This document shows, one piece after another, positions 42,854 to 51,943 of a DNA stretch of 64,000 nt. The notes under the pieces were generated by a model. That model was given only the letters and a program-made list of their open reading frames with translations. It made no database searches and was not told where the DNA came from. The position numbers and the translations under genes are program-made. Each line of letters begins with the position of its first letter. Position 1 is the stretch's first letter. This DNA is from Butyrivibrio sp. XPD2002 (GTDB taxonomy: Bacteria; Bacillota; Clostridia; Lachnospirales; Lachnospiraceae), in the NCBI RefSeq assembly GCF_000423945.1, contig NZ_KE384116.1:1-64000 (forward strand), read 5' to 3'.

Positions 42854-43699
42854 ATGATACAAGTAAAAAATCTTACCTTCAGCTATACCAAAAAGCCCTT
42901 TATTAAGGACATGAATTTCTCAGTAAATGAGGGAGAGATCTTCGGATTCCTTGGGCCCTCCGGCGCGGGAAAGAGCACACTTCAAAAGATTCTCCTCGGT
43001 ATGCTTCCGGGATATCGGGGTTCAGCAATTGTTGGTGGCATGGAGTGCAGGGAACATGGTTCAGAGTTCTATCAGTCCATCGGAGTGGATTTCGAGTATT
43101 CGACCATGTACGAGAAGCTCTCAGCCAGAGAGAACCTTGAGTTCTTTTCATCTCTTTATGACAAAAGAGCGCGCTCTATTGACGAGCTTCTTATGGCGGT
43201 TGGACTTGAAAATGACGCCGATAAGCGGGTTTCGGATTTTTCAAAGGGAATGAAGAGCCGCCTGAACTTCATAAAGGCTCTGGTGCATGACCCTAAGCTC
43301 CTGTTTCTGGATGAGCCTACAAGCGGACTTGATCCTGCAAACAATCGTCTAATGAAGGACATGATCCTGGAGGAGAAGAAAAGAGGTAAGACCATTCTTC
43401 TTACAACTCACAATATGCAGGATGCAACTGAGCTCTGCGACAGAGTTGCGTTCATCGTGGGTGGACAGATCTATGCCATGGACAGCCCGCACAACCTGAT
43501 AATGTCAAAGGGAGCAGCCGTTGTCACCTACACCTGGATCCAGAATGGTGAGCAGACTGCCAGCTGCGAACTGGAGAAGATGTCAGAGGACAAGCAGCTG
43601 CAGGAGCTTATCGCTAAGAATCAGCTTCAGTCAATTCACAGCAGCGAACCGACACTTAATGATATTTTCATGGAGATCACGGGGAGGACGCTGGTATGA
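42854..43699 (+). CDS. ABC transporter ATP-binding protein
   Basis: The 281-residue protein has Walker A GPSGAGKST, a signature SDFSKGMKSRL (F-S-K-G-M in place of L-S-G-G-Q, common in CcmA/DrrA-type exporters) and Walker B LLFLDEPTSGLD, then a C-terminal extension of about 70 residues. It energises the two following permeases and overlaps the first by four bases (ATGA). GAGGAG precedes the start. Confidence 0.93.
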   Translation: MIQVKNLTFSYTKKPFIKDMNFSVNEGEIFGFLGPSGAGKSTLQKILLGMLPGYRGSAIVGGMECREHGSEFYQSIGVDFEYSTMYEKLSARENLEFFSSLYDKRARSIDELLMAVGLENDADKRVSDFSKGMKSRLNFIKALVHDPKLLFLDEPTSGLDPANNRLMKDMILEEKKRGKTILLTTHNMQDATELCDRVAFIVGGQIYAMDSPHNLIMSKGAAVVTYTWIQNGEQTASCELEKMSEDKQLQELIAKNQLQSIHSSEPTLNDIFMEITGRTLV

Positions 43700-44379
43700 G
43701 AAGGTGGTTAAATCTTTTCATTTGGAATATGAGATTTCAGGCAAGATACGGTTTCTACCTGCTATATGCGTTTCTTACAATTTTTTATACGGTTGTGCTA
43801 TTTGCACTCCCTATCACCTGGAGAGGTAAGACCGCTGCAATGCTGATATTTTCTGATCCTGCAGCTATGGGACTTTTCTTCATGGGTGCGATTGTCTTAC
43901 TTGAAAAGAGCCAGCGGGTAACTGCTTTCTTTGCTATTACTCCGCTTAAGGCCTTTGAATATGTGCTCTCAAAGGTGCTGTCACTAAATGCGATAGCCCT
44001 TGTGGTAGCAGGTGTACTTGCTTATGTATCAGGTAGCAGACAGGTCTTTTTAGTGCTTGTAGGAACATTTTTATCAGGCGCGATTTTTACACTTTTTGGA
44101 GTGCTTGTTGCTACTAAGATAACGAGCCTTAATCAGTTTATTCTGTTCACGGTTCCTGTAGAGGCAGCCGGCTTTTTACCAGCAATTTTGCATCTGTTTG
44201 GAATTACTCCGGACTATCTGAAATACTATCCTGCCAATGCCTGCATGGATTTGGTGTCTGGAAGAGGTGTTACATTTATTGGACTGCTATTTACAGTTGC
44301 ACTAATTATTTTCTTGTTTTACTTTGCCTGCCACGAGATGCTTAGAATGTGGCAGGAACAGGGAGGCGCGAAGATATGA
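43696..44379 (+). CDS. ABC exporter permease subunit 1
   Basis: The 227-residue protein has six predicted membrane helices and the opening RRWLNLFIWNMRFQARYGFY found in fluoroquinolone-type exporter permeases. It overlaps both neighbours by four bases, as in a heteromeric exporter with one ATPase and two permeases. Confidence 0.82.
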   Translation: MRRWLNLFIWNMRFQARYGFYLLYAFLTIFYTVVLFALPITWRGKTAAMLIFSDPAAMGLFFMGAIVLLEKSQRVTAFFAITPLKAFEYVLSKVLSLNAIALVVAGVLAYVSGSRQVFLVLVGTFLSGAIFTLFGVLVATKITSLNQFILFTVPVEAAGFLPAILHLFGITPDYLKYYPANACMDLVSGRGVTFIGLLFTVALIIFLFYFACHEMLRMWQEQGGAKI

Positions 44380-45089
44380 GAACTATTAGAATCAGTTTTA
44401 TACATATGCTGGGATTTGTTCGAAGGGACATGATGCTTCTGGCTGCCGGTGTTTCGCCCATTTTTATTGGACTGGTAATTCGACTTGGAATCCCTTTTTC
44501 TGAAAAGATGCTTACGGAAATGACAGGGCTTCCCTATGTTCTTGTGCCATATTTTAGTCTGTTTGATATTTTATATGCCGCGATTATACCGGTTATATTT
44601 TGCTTCATAACCGCTATGGTAATGCTTGAAGAGCGCGATGATCACATCGACAGATATCTCTTTGTTACACAGCTTGGACGCTTCGGCTACTATGTTTCAA
44701 GAGTTGTATTGCCGGCTGCATTTTCCTTTGTGGTGACTGCGATTCTGCTTCCTGCTTGCAAGCTTTCGGATTTATCTGTACTTGAATTGTTATTCCTTTC
44801 TCTTGCAGGAACTCTTCAGGGAATCATCATCGCTCTTCTTGTGGTGGGCTTTTCTGCCAACAAGCTTGAAGGTATGGCAGTTACGAAGGTTTCATCTCTT
44901 GTGATGCTGGGATCTCTAGCGCCCTACTTTATCCCAGGGCCTTACAGGTATCTCCTTTCCTTCATGCCATCCTTCTGGACAGGGATGGTGATAACTGAGA
45001 AGCAGCCAATTTTCATGCTTGTGTCTGTTCTTGTTGCTGCGCTGTGGATAGTTGTTTTGTGGAAAAAAGTGGGGCGGAAAAATAACTGA
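44376..45089 (+). CDS. ABC exporter permease subunit 2
   Basis: The ATG at 44376 overlaps the preceding stop. The 237-residue protein has six membrane helices (for example FIGLVIRLGIPF, FCFITAMVMLEERDD) and resembles the partner permease of fluoroquinolone-type exporters. No terminator hairpin with a T-run follows; instead a hairpin array begins two bases after the stop. Confidence 0.8.
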   Translation: MRTIRISFIHMLGFVRRDMMLLAAGVSPIFIGLVIRLGIPFSEKMLTEMTGLPYVLVPYFSLFDILYAAIIPVIFCFITAMVMLEERDDHIDRYLFVTQLGRFGYYVSRVVLPAAFSFVVTAILLPACKLSDLSVLELLFLSLAGTLQGIIIALLVVGFSANKLEGMAVTKVSSLVMLGSLAPYFIPGPYRYLLSFMPSFWTGMVITEKQPIFMLVSVLVAALWIVVLWKKVGRKNN

Positions 45090-45090
45090 G

Positions 45091-45408
45091 ACAACTAGAA
45101 GGTGGATTTGGGTAGAAATAGTTGTCTGGAAAAAGAATTGGAACAACTAGATAGTATATTTGTGTAGAAATAGTTGTCCGGAAAAAGAATCGGAACAACT
45201 AGAAGTGGTATTGAAGTGGAAATAGTTGTCCGGAAAAAAGATCGGAACAACTAAATAGTATATTTGTGTAGAAATAGTTGTCTAGAAATAAAACCGGAAC
45301 AACTAGACGATGGTAATTGGAAGAAATAGTTGTCTGAAAAAAGATCGAAACAACTAGATAGTATATTTGGGTAGAAATAGTTGCCCGGAAATAAAAACGG
45401 AACAACTA
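45091..45408. repeat. Tandem hairpin array with 52-bp period
   Basis: The left arm ACAACTA starts at 45091, 45143, 45195, 45247, 45299, 45350 and 45402. The right arm TAGTTGT starts at 45119, 45171, 45223, 45275 and 45327, and at 45378 as TAGTTGC. Periods are 52, 52, 52, 52, 51, 52. Most units extend to CGGA-ACAACTA ... TAGTTGT-CCGG, giving a stem of about 10 bp with one bulged A. The loop (GATAGTATATTTGTGTAGAA in the commonest form) is similar between units, so the array is a tandem duplication of one hairpin. Confidence 0.85.
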
Positions 45409-45502
45409 AATAGTATATTTGTAAAGAAACTAGAATCTCCCTAAAACAAACACATCCAAACATCTCCAAGTATAAAAGAAAACGTAAAAGCAAAAATACC
45501 CC

Positions 45503-45553
45503 TTTACTCCGTAAATCTAATGTAGTAGAATACGCCTAATGGAAAACGTTTTC
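45503..45553 (+). promoter_or_regulatory. Pullulanase promoter with LacI-type operator
   Basis: TTTACT (45503-45508) and TAGAAT (45526-45531) are spaced by 17 bases. At the predicted start site lies the perfect palindrome GAAAACGTTTTC (45542-45553), the CG-centred form bound by LacI-family sugar regulators such as MalR or CcpA. It suggests induction by maltodextrin or glucose repression. Confidence 0.75.
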
Positions 45554-45588
45554 TGAATCGATTTTTTTACTACAAGGGAGGTTACTAA

Positions 45589-48324
45589 GTGAACAGAGCA
45601 AAAAGAAGTACTACTTTTGTCATGGCCCTGGTTATGTCACTTACGCTCATGCTGTCCGGTTTGGGGAAGACCGTAACAGTGAGAGCGGCTGAGGGAGTGA
45701 CGTTTAAGCTTCATTACCACAGGGAAGATGGGGACTACAAGAAATGGGATGCATGGCTGTGGACTGAAGGCGGCGAAGGCGGAGGTTATCCTTTTGAGGA
45801 AGAGGATGGCGAGATGGTTGCGACCATGTCTGTGCAGCCCGGAGCGACCAAGGTTGGTTTCATCGTTAGAACTGAGGAATGGGATAAGGACGTAGAGGCT
45901 GACCAATTTGTAGACATTTCAGAAGTAGTATCTGGTACAGTACACGCCTATGTTGAGTCAGGCGTGGAAGGTGCAGTGAAAGAATATGGAGATGATGTTG
46001 TGACTGGAACGAAATTAAAGAGCGCTATTTATGACGGAAAAAACACAGTAACATTACTTTTTACAGGGGAGCTTGATGCTGAGCAGGAGAAGACTTTCTA
46101 TGTCGTTGGAAGACTTGGCGAGACTGAGGTTACAGAGGTTAGCCTCAAGGAAAAGGCATCAGACAGCGAGTACTATTACGACCTTACAATCGCTGATGAG
46201 CTTGACCCCACAAGGAATTACAGAGTTGGATTTGAGGAGCAGGAGTATCCTGTGAACATGCCTGTAATTTATTCAACTAAGGAGTTCGAGGACAAGTACA
46301 CCTACGAGGGCGACGATCTCGGAGCTGTCTATGAAAAGGACAAGACAACCTTCCGCCTCTGGGCGCCTACTGCTGAGCAGGTTTTCCTGAATCTGTATGA
46401 GAGCGGTAAGAGCTGGGAGGAAGACCTCAGGGAAAAGGTTGAGATGAAGGCTGACGTAAACGGCACATGGGTTGTGGAAGTGCCCGGAGATCTCGCCGGA
46501 ACCTATTACACCTTCACAGCGGTTCTCGATGGACTTAACGTGGAGGCCTGCGATCCCTATGCCAGAACCACAGGCGTTAACGGCAAGAGAGCGATGGTTG
46601 TTGACCTTGCTGCTACTAATCCTGAGGGCTGGGATGAGGACAAGAACCCTCATGCAGACGAGAGCATCAATGATGCGATTCTCTACGAGCTTCACGTGAG
46701 AGATTTTTCAGTTGCTAACGAGGCTGAGCTTGGTGATGATGCAGGAAAATACACTGCATTTGCAAAGACCGGAACAAAGACAGCAGGCGGTCAGCCCACA
46801 GGAATTGACTACCTGAAGGACCTTGGAATAACCCACGTACACATCCTTCCTTTCTACGATTTCGGATCAGTTGATGAAAATTCGAAGTCCACAGATCAGT
46901 TCAACTGGGGCTACGATCCGGTGAACTTTAACGTGCCTGAGGGCTCATATTCAACAGATCCTTACAACGGAGAGGTTCGCGTGGCTGAGGCTAAGCAGAT
47001 GGTGAAGGCCCTTCATGACAATGGTTTGTCGATCGTTATGGACGTTGTTTATAACCATGTTTATAGTGGAAAAGATTTCTGTGTAAACAGATTAGTTCCG
47101 GGATATTTTTCAAGAATCAGTGATGACGGAACTTATTCAAATGGCTCAGGATGCGGTAATGACACAGCTTCCGAGCGTTCTATGGTAAGAAAATATATTG
47201 TGGATTCAGTTCGCTACTGGGCTGATGAGTATCACATCGACGGCTTCAGATTTGACCTGGTGGGACTTCTTGATGTTGATACCATTAACGAGATCATGAC
47301 TGAGGTTCACAAGACTCATCCCGATGTTATCTTCTACGGTGAAGGCTGGAGCATGGACACCAAGGTTACCAAGGAAAATGTGACTCTTGCGACACAGAGG
47401 GCTTCCGAGAAGACTCCCGGCTTTGCATATTTTAATGACAATATCCGTGACGGACTTAAGGGAAGTGTGTTCAGCACAGACGAGACCGGATGGGCATCTG
47501 GTGCCACAGGAAAAGAGCAGAACATGATCGCATCCTTCAAGGCAGAAGAGGTGTGGAGTAAGAACCCCACACAGATCGTGCAGTACGCGTCATGTCACGA
47601 CAACAACACTCTTTTCGACAGGATTGCTACCGCGCGAGAGGACGTTGACAGAGATACAAGAATCAAGATGAGTAACCTTGCAGCTGCTTATTATCTGACT
47701 TCTGAGGGAATACCCTTCATGCAGGCAGGTGAAGAGATTCTCAGGACCAAGGAGAAGGAAGACGGAACCTATGATTCCAACAGCTTCAGCTCCGGAGATG
47801 CGGTGAACTGCTTAAAATGGTATACTCTTGATGATCCTGAATACAAAGCAAATCTCGATTTTTACAAGGGACTCATTTCATTTAGAAAAGCGCATGGACT
47901 TCTTAGACTTTCAACAACTGATGAGGTTGAAAAGAGAGTAACTGCGGTTGAAGGACTTGATAAAAACGTGGTTGCCTTTAACCTTGATAATACTGACAAG
48001 GGCGTTGCCGGTGAGGAGGCAGAGAACATTTTCCTCGCTTTTAATCCCAATGAGACAGAGGCCAGCGTTCAGCTTCCTGAGGGTAACTGGAGCATCTGCG
48101 CAAAGGGCATCCAGGCGGGAACCGAGTCTCTTGGCACTGCAAGCGGAACCATAACTATCGCGCCTGTATCAGCGGTTATCCTGACAAAGGGCGATAGCAT
48201 AGCTTCCAAGGCTTCTGCAAACGGAGCAAACAAGGGCGTTATCGGCGGCGTGGTTGCTGCTTCTGCGGCAGGTGCAGCTGCACTCCTGGCATTTACTCTT
48301 TCTAGAAAAAAGAAGAAGCAATAA
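45589..48324 (+). CDS. Type I pullulanase, secreted and membrane-anchored (GH13)
   Basis: GTG at 45589, behind GGGAGG, starts a 911-residue protein. It has a signal peptide (about residues 1-35), an N-terminal PUD/CBM41-like starch-binding region (FKLHYHREDGDYKKWDAWLW), a CBM48-like domain, and a GH13 barrel with FNWGYDPVNF (pullulanase signature, usual Y-N-W-G-Y-D-P), DVVYNHVY, DGFRFDLVGL (nucleophile Asp), FYGEGW (acid/base Glu) and YASCHDNNT. The C-terminus has a membrane segment and the basic tail SRKKKKQ, so the enzyme is held at the cell surface. It cleaves alpha-1,6 branch points of starch and pullulan. Confidence 0.94.
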   Translation: MNRAKRSTTFVMALVMSLTLMLSGLGKTVTVRAAEGVTFKLHYHREDGDYKKWDAWLWTEGGEGGGYPFEEEDGEMVATMSVQPGATKVGFIVRTEEWDKDVEADQFVDISEVVSGTVHAYVESGVEGAVKEYGDDVVTGTKLKSAIYDGKNTVTLLFTGELDAEQEKTFYVVGRLGETEVTEVSLKEKASDSEYYYDLTIADELDPTRNYRVGFEEQEYPVNMPVIYSTKEFEDKYTYEGDDLGAVYEKDKTTFRLWAPTAEQVFLNLYESGKSWEEDLREKVEMKADVNGTWVVEVPGDLAGTYYTFTAVLDGLNVEACDPYARTTGVNGKRAMVVDLAATNPEGWDEDKNPHADESINDAILYELHVRDFSVANEAELGDDAGKYTAFAKTGTKTAGGQPTGIDYLKDLGITHVHILPFYDFGSVDENSKSTDQFNWGYDPVNFNVPEGSYSTDPYNGEVRVAEAKQMVKALHDNGLSIVMDVVYNHVYSGKDFCVNRLVPGYFSRISDDGTYSNGSGCGNDTASERSMVRKYIVDSVRYWADEYHIDGFRFDLVGLLDVDTINEIMTEVHKTHPDVIFYGEGWSMDTKVTKENVTLATQRASEKTPGFAYFNDNIRDGLKGSVFSTDETGWASGATGKEQNMIASFKAEEVWSKNPTQIVQYASCHDNNTLFDRIATAREDVDRDTRIKMSNLAAAYYLTSEGIPFMQAGEEILRTKEKEDGTYDSNSFSSGDAVNCLKWYTLDDPEYKANLDFYKGLISFRKAHGLLRLSTTDEVEKRVTAVEGLDKNVVAFNLDNTDKGVAGEEAENIFLAFNPNETEASVQLPEGNWSICAKGIQAGTESLGTASGTITIAPVSAVILTKGDSIASKASANGANKGVIGGVVAASAAGAAALLAFTLSRKKKKQ

Positions 48325-48325
48325 A

Positions 48326-48670
48326 TTACAGATTGTCCTCACCCCATTTTTTTAATTCCAAAAGAATGGGGATGAGGCTTTTTGCTTTTTCAGTGAGATT
48401 GTACTCGACTCTTACGGGCATCTCGTCATACTGTTTTCTCTCAACGAGGCCGTCTGCCTCAAGCTCTTTTAATGAATTCGCCAGCATGGTGTTGGTTATG
48501 CCGTGAACTGCGCGGGTCAGCTCTCCGTATCGGACAACTTCGTTATAATCAATCACACAGAGGATCATGATCTTCCACTTGCCACCGACGATGTCGATGA
48601 CCTTCTTTAATCCACAGCCCTTTCCGGCGATGTCTTCACATAATGGTTCTTTTTTCGCTATTTTACTCAT
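48326..48670 (-). CDS. HxlR-family winged-helix regulator
   Basis: The ATG at 48670 is chosen (AAGGAAAA upstream). The 114-residue protein has the HxlR pattern CEDIAGKGCGLKKVIDIVGG-KWKIMIL with RYGELTRAVHGITNTMLANSLKELEADGLV. It carries two cysteines at the N-terminus, where other HxlR/YodB-type members sense thiol stress or aldehydes. It is divergent from the Fe-S cluster genes, the likely targets. Confidence 0.9.
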   Translation of the reverse strand: MSKIAKKEPLCEDIAGKGCGLKKVIDIVGGKWKIMILCVIDYNEVVRYGELTRAVHGITNTMLANSLKELEADGLVERKQYDEMPVRVEYNLTEKAKSLIPILLELKKWGEDNL

Positions 48671-48709
48671 GGTATAGTTTTCCTTACTAGGTATATATGA
48701 ACTGCGTAC

Positions 48710-48737
48710 TTGATACATTTTTTATACCAACTATAAT
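48710..48737 (+). promoter_or_regulatory. Promoter of the Fe-S redox genes, probable HxlR target
   Basis: TTGATA (48710-48715) and TATAAT (48732-48737) have a 16-base spacer. GGTATA (48690-48695) and TATACC (48723-48728) are inverted around it and could be the HxlR operator. Confidence 0.6.
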
Positions 48738-48791
48738 AATGGTGTCGGCAGAAAATAACAAGTAAGAATTTTAGGAAGGAGATTTTCCAAT

Positions 48792-48989
48792 ATGAGAAAG
48801 GCAGCTAATGATATAGACAGATGCGTTGCCTGCGGAGTTTGTGCCCTTCAGTGCCCACGGGAGGCGATAGACATCTACAAGGGCTGCTATGCTGTGGTCG
48901 ATGTAGCGAAATGCGTCGGCTGTGGAATATGTGAAAAGGCGTGCCCGGCAGGTTCGATAAGGGTAACTGATGATGGAGTCGGCCGCTGA
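48792..48989 (+). CDS. 2[4Fe-4S] ferredoxin-type protein
   Basis: The 65-residue protein has two C-x-x-C-x-x-C-x-x-x-C-P clusters: CVACGVCALQCPREAI and CVGCGICEKACPAGSI. It is a small cytosolic electron carrier. AGGAAGGAG precedes the start. A NapH-like membrane protein follows 26 bases on. Confidence 0.93.
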   Translation: MRKAANDIDRCVACGVCALQCPREAIDIYKGCYAVVDVAKCVGCGICEKACPAGSIRVTDDGVGR

Positions 48990-49015
48990 GCCTTGATGGA
49001 AATGGAGTTTAAAAA

Positions 49016-49609
49016 ATGGCATCAAATAAGAAAAAGCATTGGTATGACTATCTTTGGATATGGTCAATTGTATATTTTGCGCTGGGATTTTTTAACATCC
49101 TGTTCGCGTGGCTGGGAATGATCGATTTCATACTTCCCCTGATTTTTGCAATCGTGGGTGGAAACAAGTGGTTCTGCAATCACATGTGTGGAAGAGGGCA
49201 GCTTTTCTGGGTTCTCGGAAGGAATCTGAAATGCTCCAGGAAAAAGCAGGCACCAAGGTGGCTCTCATCAAAGTGGTTCAGATACGGCTTCCTTGCATTC
49301 TTCCTGACAATGTTTGGGACAATGGTTTTCCAGACCTACCTTGTGTTCTCAGGTGCGGGCTCACTGAAAAAAGCGATCAAGCTCTTCTGGACATTTAAAG
49401 TACCGTGGCATTGGGCGTATAATGGAAGTGTGTTCCCGGACTGGGTGGCTCAGTTTGGATTTGGCTTCTACAGCCTCATGCTGACATCAACACTCATCGG
49501 ACTTATTGTGATGGTGCTCTATAAGGAAAGAACCTGGTGCTCATTCTGCCCCATGGGAACTATGACTCAGGGAATTTGTAAGTTGAAAAATAAGAGTGGC
49601 AAGAACTGA
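49016..49609 (+). CDS. NapH/NosR-like membrane Fe-S protein
   Basis: The 197-residue protein has four membrane helices and cysteine clusters CNHMCGRGQLFW and WCSFCPMGTM with K-C-S near residue 75, the pattern of the 4Fe-4S binding membrane family of NapH/NosR/RdxA. Such proteins move electrons from quinol or flavin to periplasmic or cytosolic partners. With the ferredoxin and the C-GCAxxG-C-C protein it forms a redox operon of unknown substrate. Confidence 0.78.
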   Translation: MASNKKKHWYDYLWIWSIVYFALGFFNILFAWLGMIDFILPLIFAIVGGNKWFCNHMCGRGQLFWVLGRNLKCSRKKQAPRWLSSKWFRYGFLAFFLTMFGTMVFQTYLVFSGAGSLKKAIKLFWTFKVPWHWAYNGSVFPDWVAQFGFGFYSLMLTSTLIGLIVMVLYKERTWCSFCPMGTMTQGICKLKNKSGKN

Positions 49610-49711
49610 TTTTGTTGTTTGGGAAAATGCTATCCTGTAGGATAGTTATTGATATAACGAATATATTTTATTCATAAAAAGTAAATTATTATTGAAAAGG
49701 AATGGAGAATT

Positions 49712-50104
49712 ATGACTTTAGAAGAAAGAGCTCAGAAGGCAGTAGAATTAAAAACTTCAGGAAGGTATAACTGTGCGCAGTCCGTTACTGTTGCGCTTGC
49801 CGATGAGACAGGCTTATCAGAAGAGCAGCTCAGACAGATTTCTGCAGGCTTTTGCGCAGGAATGGGCAACATGGAAGCAACCTGCGGAGCACTTATCGGC
49901 GCTGGCATGATCGCAGGTCTCAAAACTGAAGGTCAGGGCACACTTGGAAAGACAAAGCAGATCCAGGAAGAGTTTGCTAAAAGGTGCGGAGCAATTAAGT
50001 GCCGTGATCTTAAGGCGGTTACTGATGGTAAGCCGCTGTGCCCCTGCGAGGAATGCGTAAGGAATGCGGTGCTGGTTTATGGTGAAGTTATGGGACTTAA
50101 ATAA
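49712..50104 (+). CDS. C-GCAxxG-C-C family (redox-active) protein
   Basis: The 130-residue protein has RYNCAQSV, the motif TCGALIGAG (T-C-G-A in the G-C-A-x-x-G position), and the final CGAIKCRDL and CPCEECVRNAV, the spaced cysteines that define this family. Members are predicted redox-active membrane-associated or cytosolic proteins. AAAAGGAATGGAG precedes the start. Confidence 0.87.
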   Translation: MTLEERAQKAVELKTSGRYNCAQSVTVALADETGLSEEQLRQISAGFCAGMGNMEATCGALIGAGMIAGLKTEGQGTLGKTKQIQEEFAKRCGAIKCRDLKAVTDGKPLCPCEECVRNAVLVYGEVMGLK

Positions 50105-50176
50105 AGATCAAATTGGATGGTATTTAGTAGTATAATGTTTATTTGTGGGGGAAAACAAATAATCGGGGGGTGTTTT

Positions 50177-51778
50177 ATGACAGAGAAAAGTTTTGTTAAT
50201 TGGCTGGCTGAAAGAAATTTGGAAGAAGAATTTGATGAAGCGTTAAAGTGTTATAGAATTCAGGCATATAAGGCAGCATATTTATTTTCGTATGTAACAT
50301 TTTTAAAAAACATAGCGAATCAGATGATTAAGTATAAAGGCGTACCGACAGCCTGTATTGCTCAGACTAAGGGCAATGTAACCGGGGCAACTAAAGTATG
50401 GAATAGGATAGTTAATGATGTTAATAATCCAGTAACATGGGAAGAAAGTGTGCGCAACGAAATAACTAGAAAAGATAATAATATTTTTAATGTACCAGAT
50501 GATATCAGAAATGAGCTTGATCAACATCGTAACAAGAGGAATGTATGCGCACATGGAAAGTCCAGGCCGATTGATGAAAGTTCTGTTGAAGATTTATGGA
50601 ATTTCATTACATATGCGATGAATTATCTTGTGATAGATGGGACAGTTGAGCAATGGAAAAATGATATGGAGGATATGTTTCACTATTCCTTATCTGACGT
50701 AAAAGATAAATTTGAAAATAAAATGTATGTATATGCTACATTTGTTGAAGATGATAAAAAAGACATTTTCAATTGGATGTTGGACCAGAGCATGAACGCT
50801 GAATTTAATACTGGAAATTATGTTGCGGAGATAACCTGTTATTTTTTTGAAAGGGTTTTGGAAAGAACAGATGCCCTGGAACGAAAGTTTGTTGATGGGG
50901 ATCATAAAAAACAAAGCTTTTTATCAATAATTACTGATGTTTATAAGCTTACAGAAATACCTACCAAGTATGTATATGCTGGAAGACCGAATCAGGTAGC
51001 TAGTGAGTTATCAGCTTGGAAGCATGGCAAAAAAAATATACAAAGGTTCTTCAAATATATATTTATCAAGAGCAAAGCTAATGAATATTGGGACATATTA
51101 AGCCAATATTGTAGAGAAGAGACATGTGAATTTGATAGAGATATATTAAATAATCTTGCTCTGTGTATAAGCGAAAAGCTGGATGAGCTGAAAGTACTTT
51201 ATGTATATTCAATGTATGCTTCAAATAAGGAATATTTAACAGGTACTATAGACTATAATAAGGTGTATAGGTACATCGGAGATATAAAGCTTATTTTAAT
51301 GATCTTTTGTAATGAAGTGTCGGTTGCTGATGATGTTTTTGGAAAACTAAATGAGTTTGTGCTTAGGTGTTTGATAGAGTACAAAACCGGAAATGGCAAC
51401 TTTAATAACTATAAAGTATGGCTGGATGATATAAAATGCATTAAAGAATCTTTCTCAGAACTTGAGGTAAATGATATTGTATTTACTGTTTCGGATTCTG
51501 AGTTTGATTTTACGGATATTATTCGCTGCTTAGAAGATGAAAATGAAATAGGTAAATGCAACCAATTTTATTCGATTATAAGAGATGATAGTTATTACCG
51601 ATTTGGAATATCAGATGGGACTATTAGAATGAAAACTTTGGCAGATGAGGATTGCTGCAATTCTATGGTCGAGTATATTAGCGGAATAATGAATGATATT
51701 GATCCAGGGTTTGATGTGAGCATAAATAATGAAATAGTATACACAAAGGACGCGCAACAGGAAAACGTATCAGCTTAA
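50177..51778 (+). CDS. Large AT-rich HEPN-domain-like protein of unknown function
   Basis: The ATG at 50177 follows GGGGGG; an earlier frame start at 50117 has no ribosome binding site. The 533-residue protein has a helical N-terminus containing RNKRNVCAHGKSRP (Arg 121 - x4 - His 126), the R-x(4-6)-H motif of HEPN ribonuclease or RNA-binding domains. The rest is helical and charged with no family I recognise. Its coding sequence is clearly more AT-rich than its neighbours, and it stands alone next to an IS, which suggests transfer. It could be a defence or toxin protein, but no partner gene is present. Confidence 0.55.
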   Translation: MTEKSFVNWLAERNLEEEFDEALKCYRIQAYKAAYLFSYVTFLKNIANQMIKYKGVPTACIAQTKGNVTGATKVWNRIVNDVNNPVTWEESVRNEITRKDNNIFNVPDDIRNELDQHRNKRNVCAHGKSRPIDESSVEDLWNFITYAMNYLVIDGTVEQWKNDMEDMFHYSLSDVKDKFENKMYVYATFVEDDKKDIFNWMLDQSMNAEFNTGNYVAEITCYFFERVLERTDALERKFVDGDHKKQSFLSIITDVYKLTEIPTKYVYAGRPNQVASELSAWKHGKKNIQRFFKYIFIKSKANEYWDILSQYCREETCEFDRDILNNLALCISEKLDELKVLYVYSMYASNKEYLTGTIDYNKVYRYIGDIKLILMIFCNEVSVADDVFGKLNEFVLRCLIEYKTGNGNFNNYKVWLDDIKCIKESFSELEVNDIVFTVSDSEFDFTDIIRCLEDENEIGKCNQFYSIIRDDSYYRFGISDGTIRMKTLADEDCCNSMVEYISGIMNDIDPGFDVSINNEIVYTKDAQQENVSA

Positions 51779-51870
51779 TAGAAATTAAAAGAATATCAGG
51801 AAATAAAGTATTAACTAAGAATGCGGACCGGAATTAGCGCAATGTCATTAAGTTAAGGGCGACGACAATA

Positions 51871-51908
51871 AGACTCTTATACCAGAAATGGTATAGGGGT
51901 CTTTTTTT
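51871..51908 (+). terminator. Terminator inside the IS, upstream of the transposase
   Basis: GACTCTTATACC (51872-51883) pairs with GGTATAGGGGTC (51890-51901) over 12 positions including two wobbles, followed by seven T. It would stop transcripts entering from the HEPN gene. Confidence 0.75.
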
Positions 51909-51943
51909 CTGAAAAAACAGTTGACAGTAGGGCTGAAAAGTGC

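Noticed and set aside
45091..45408. CRISPR array
   Set aside because: The inter-arm sequences are near-identical between units, the arms are only 7-10 bp and inverted, and there are no cas genes.
45199..45493. Minus-strand reading frames over the 52-bp array
   Set aside because: They encode repetitive peptides that merely translate the hairpin units; no ribosome binding site or family.
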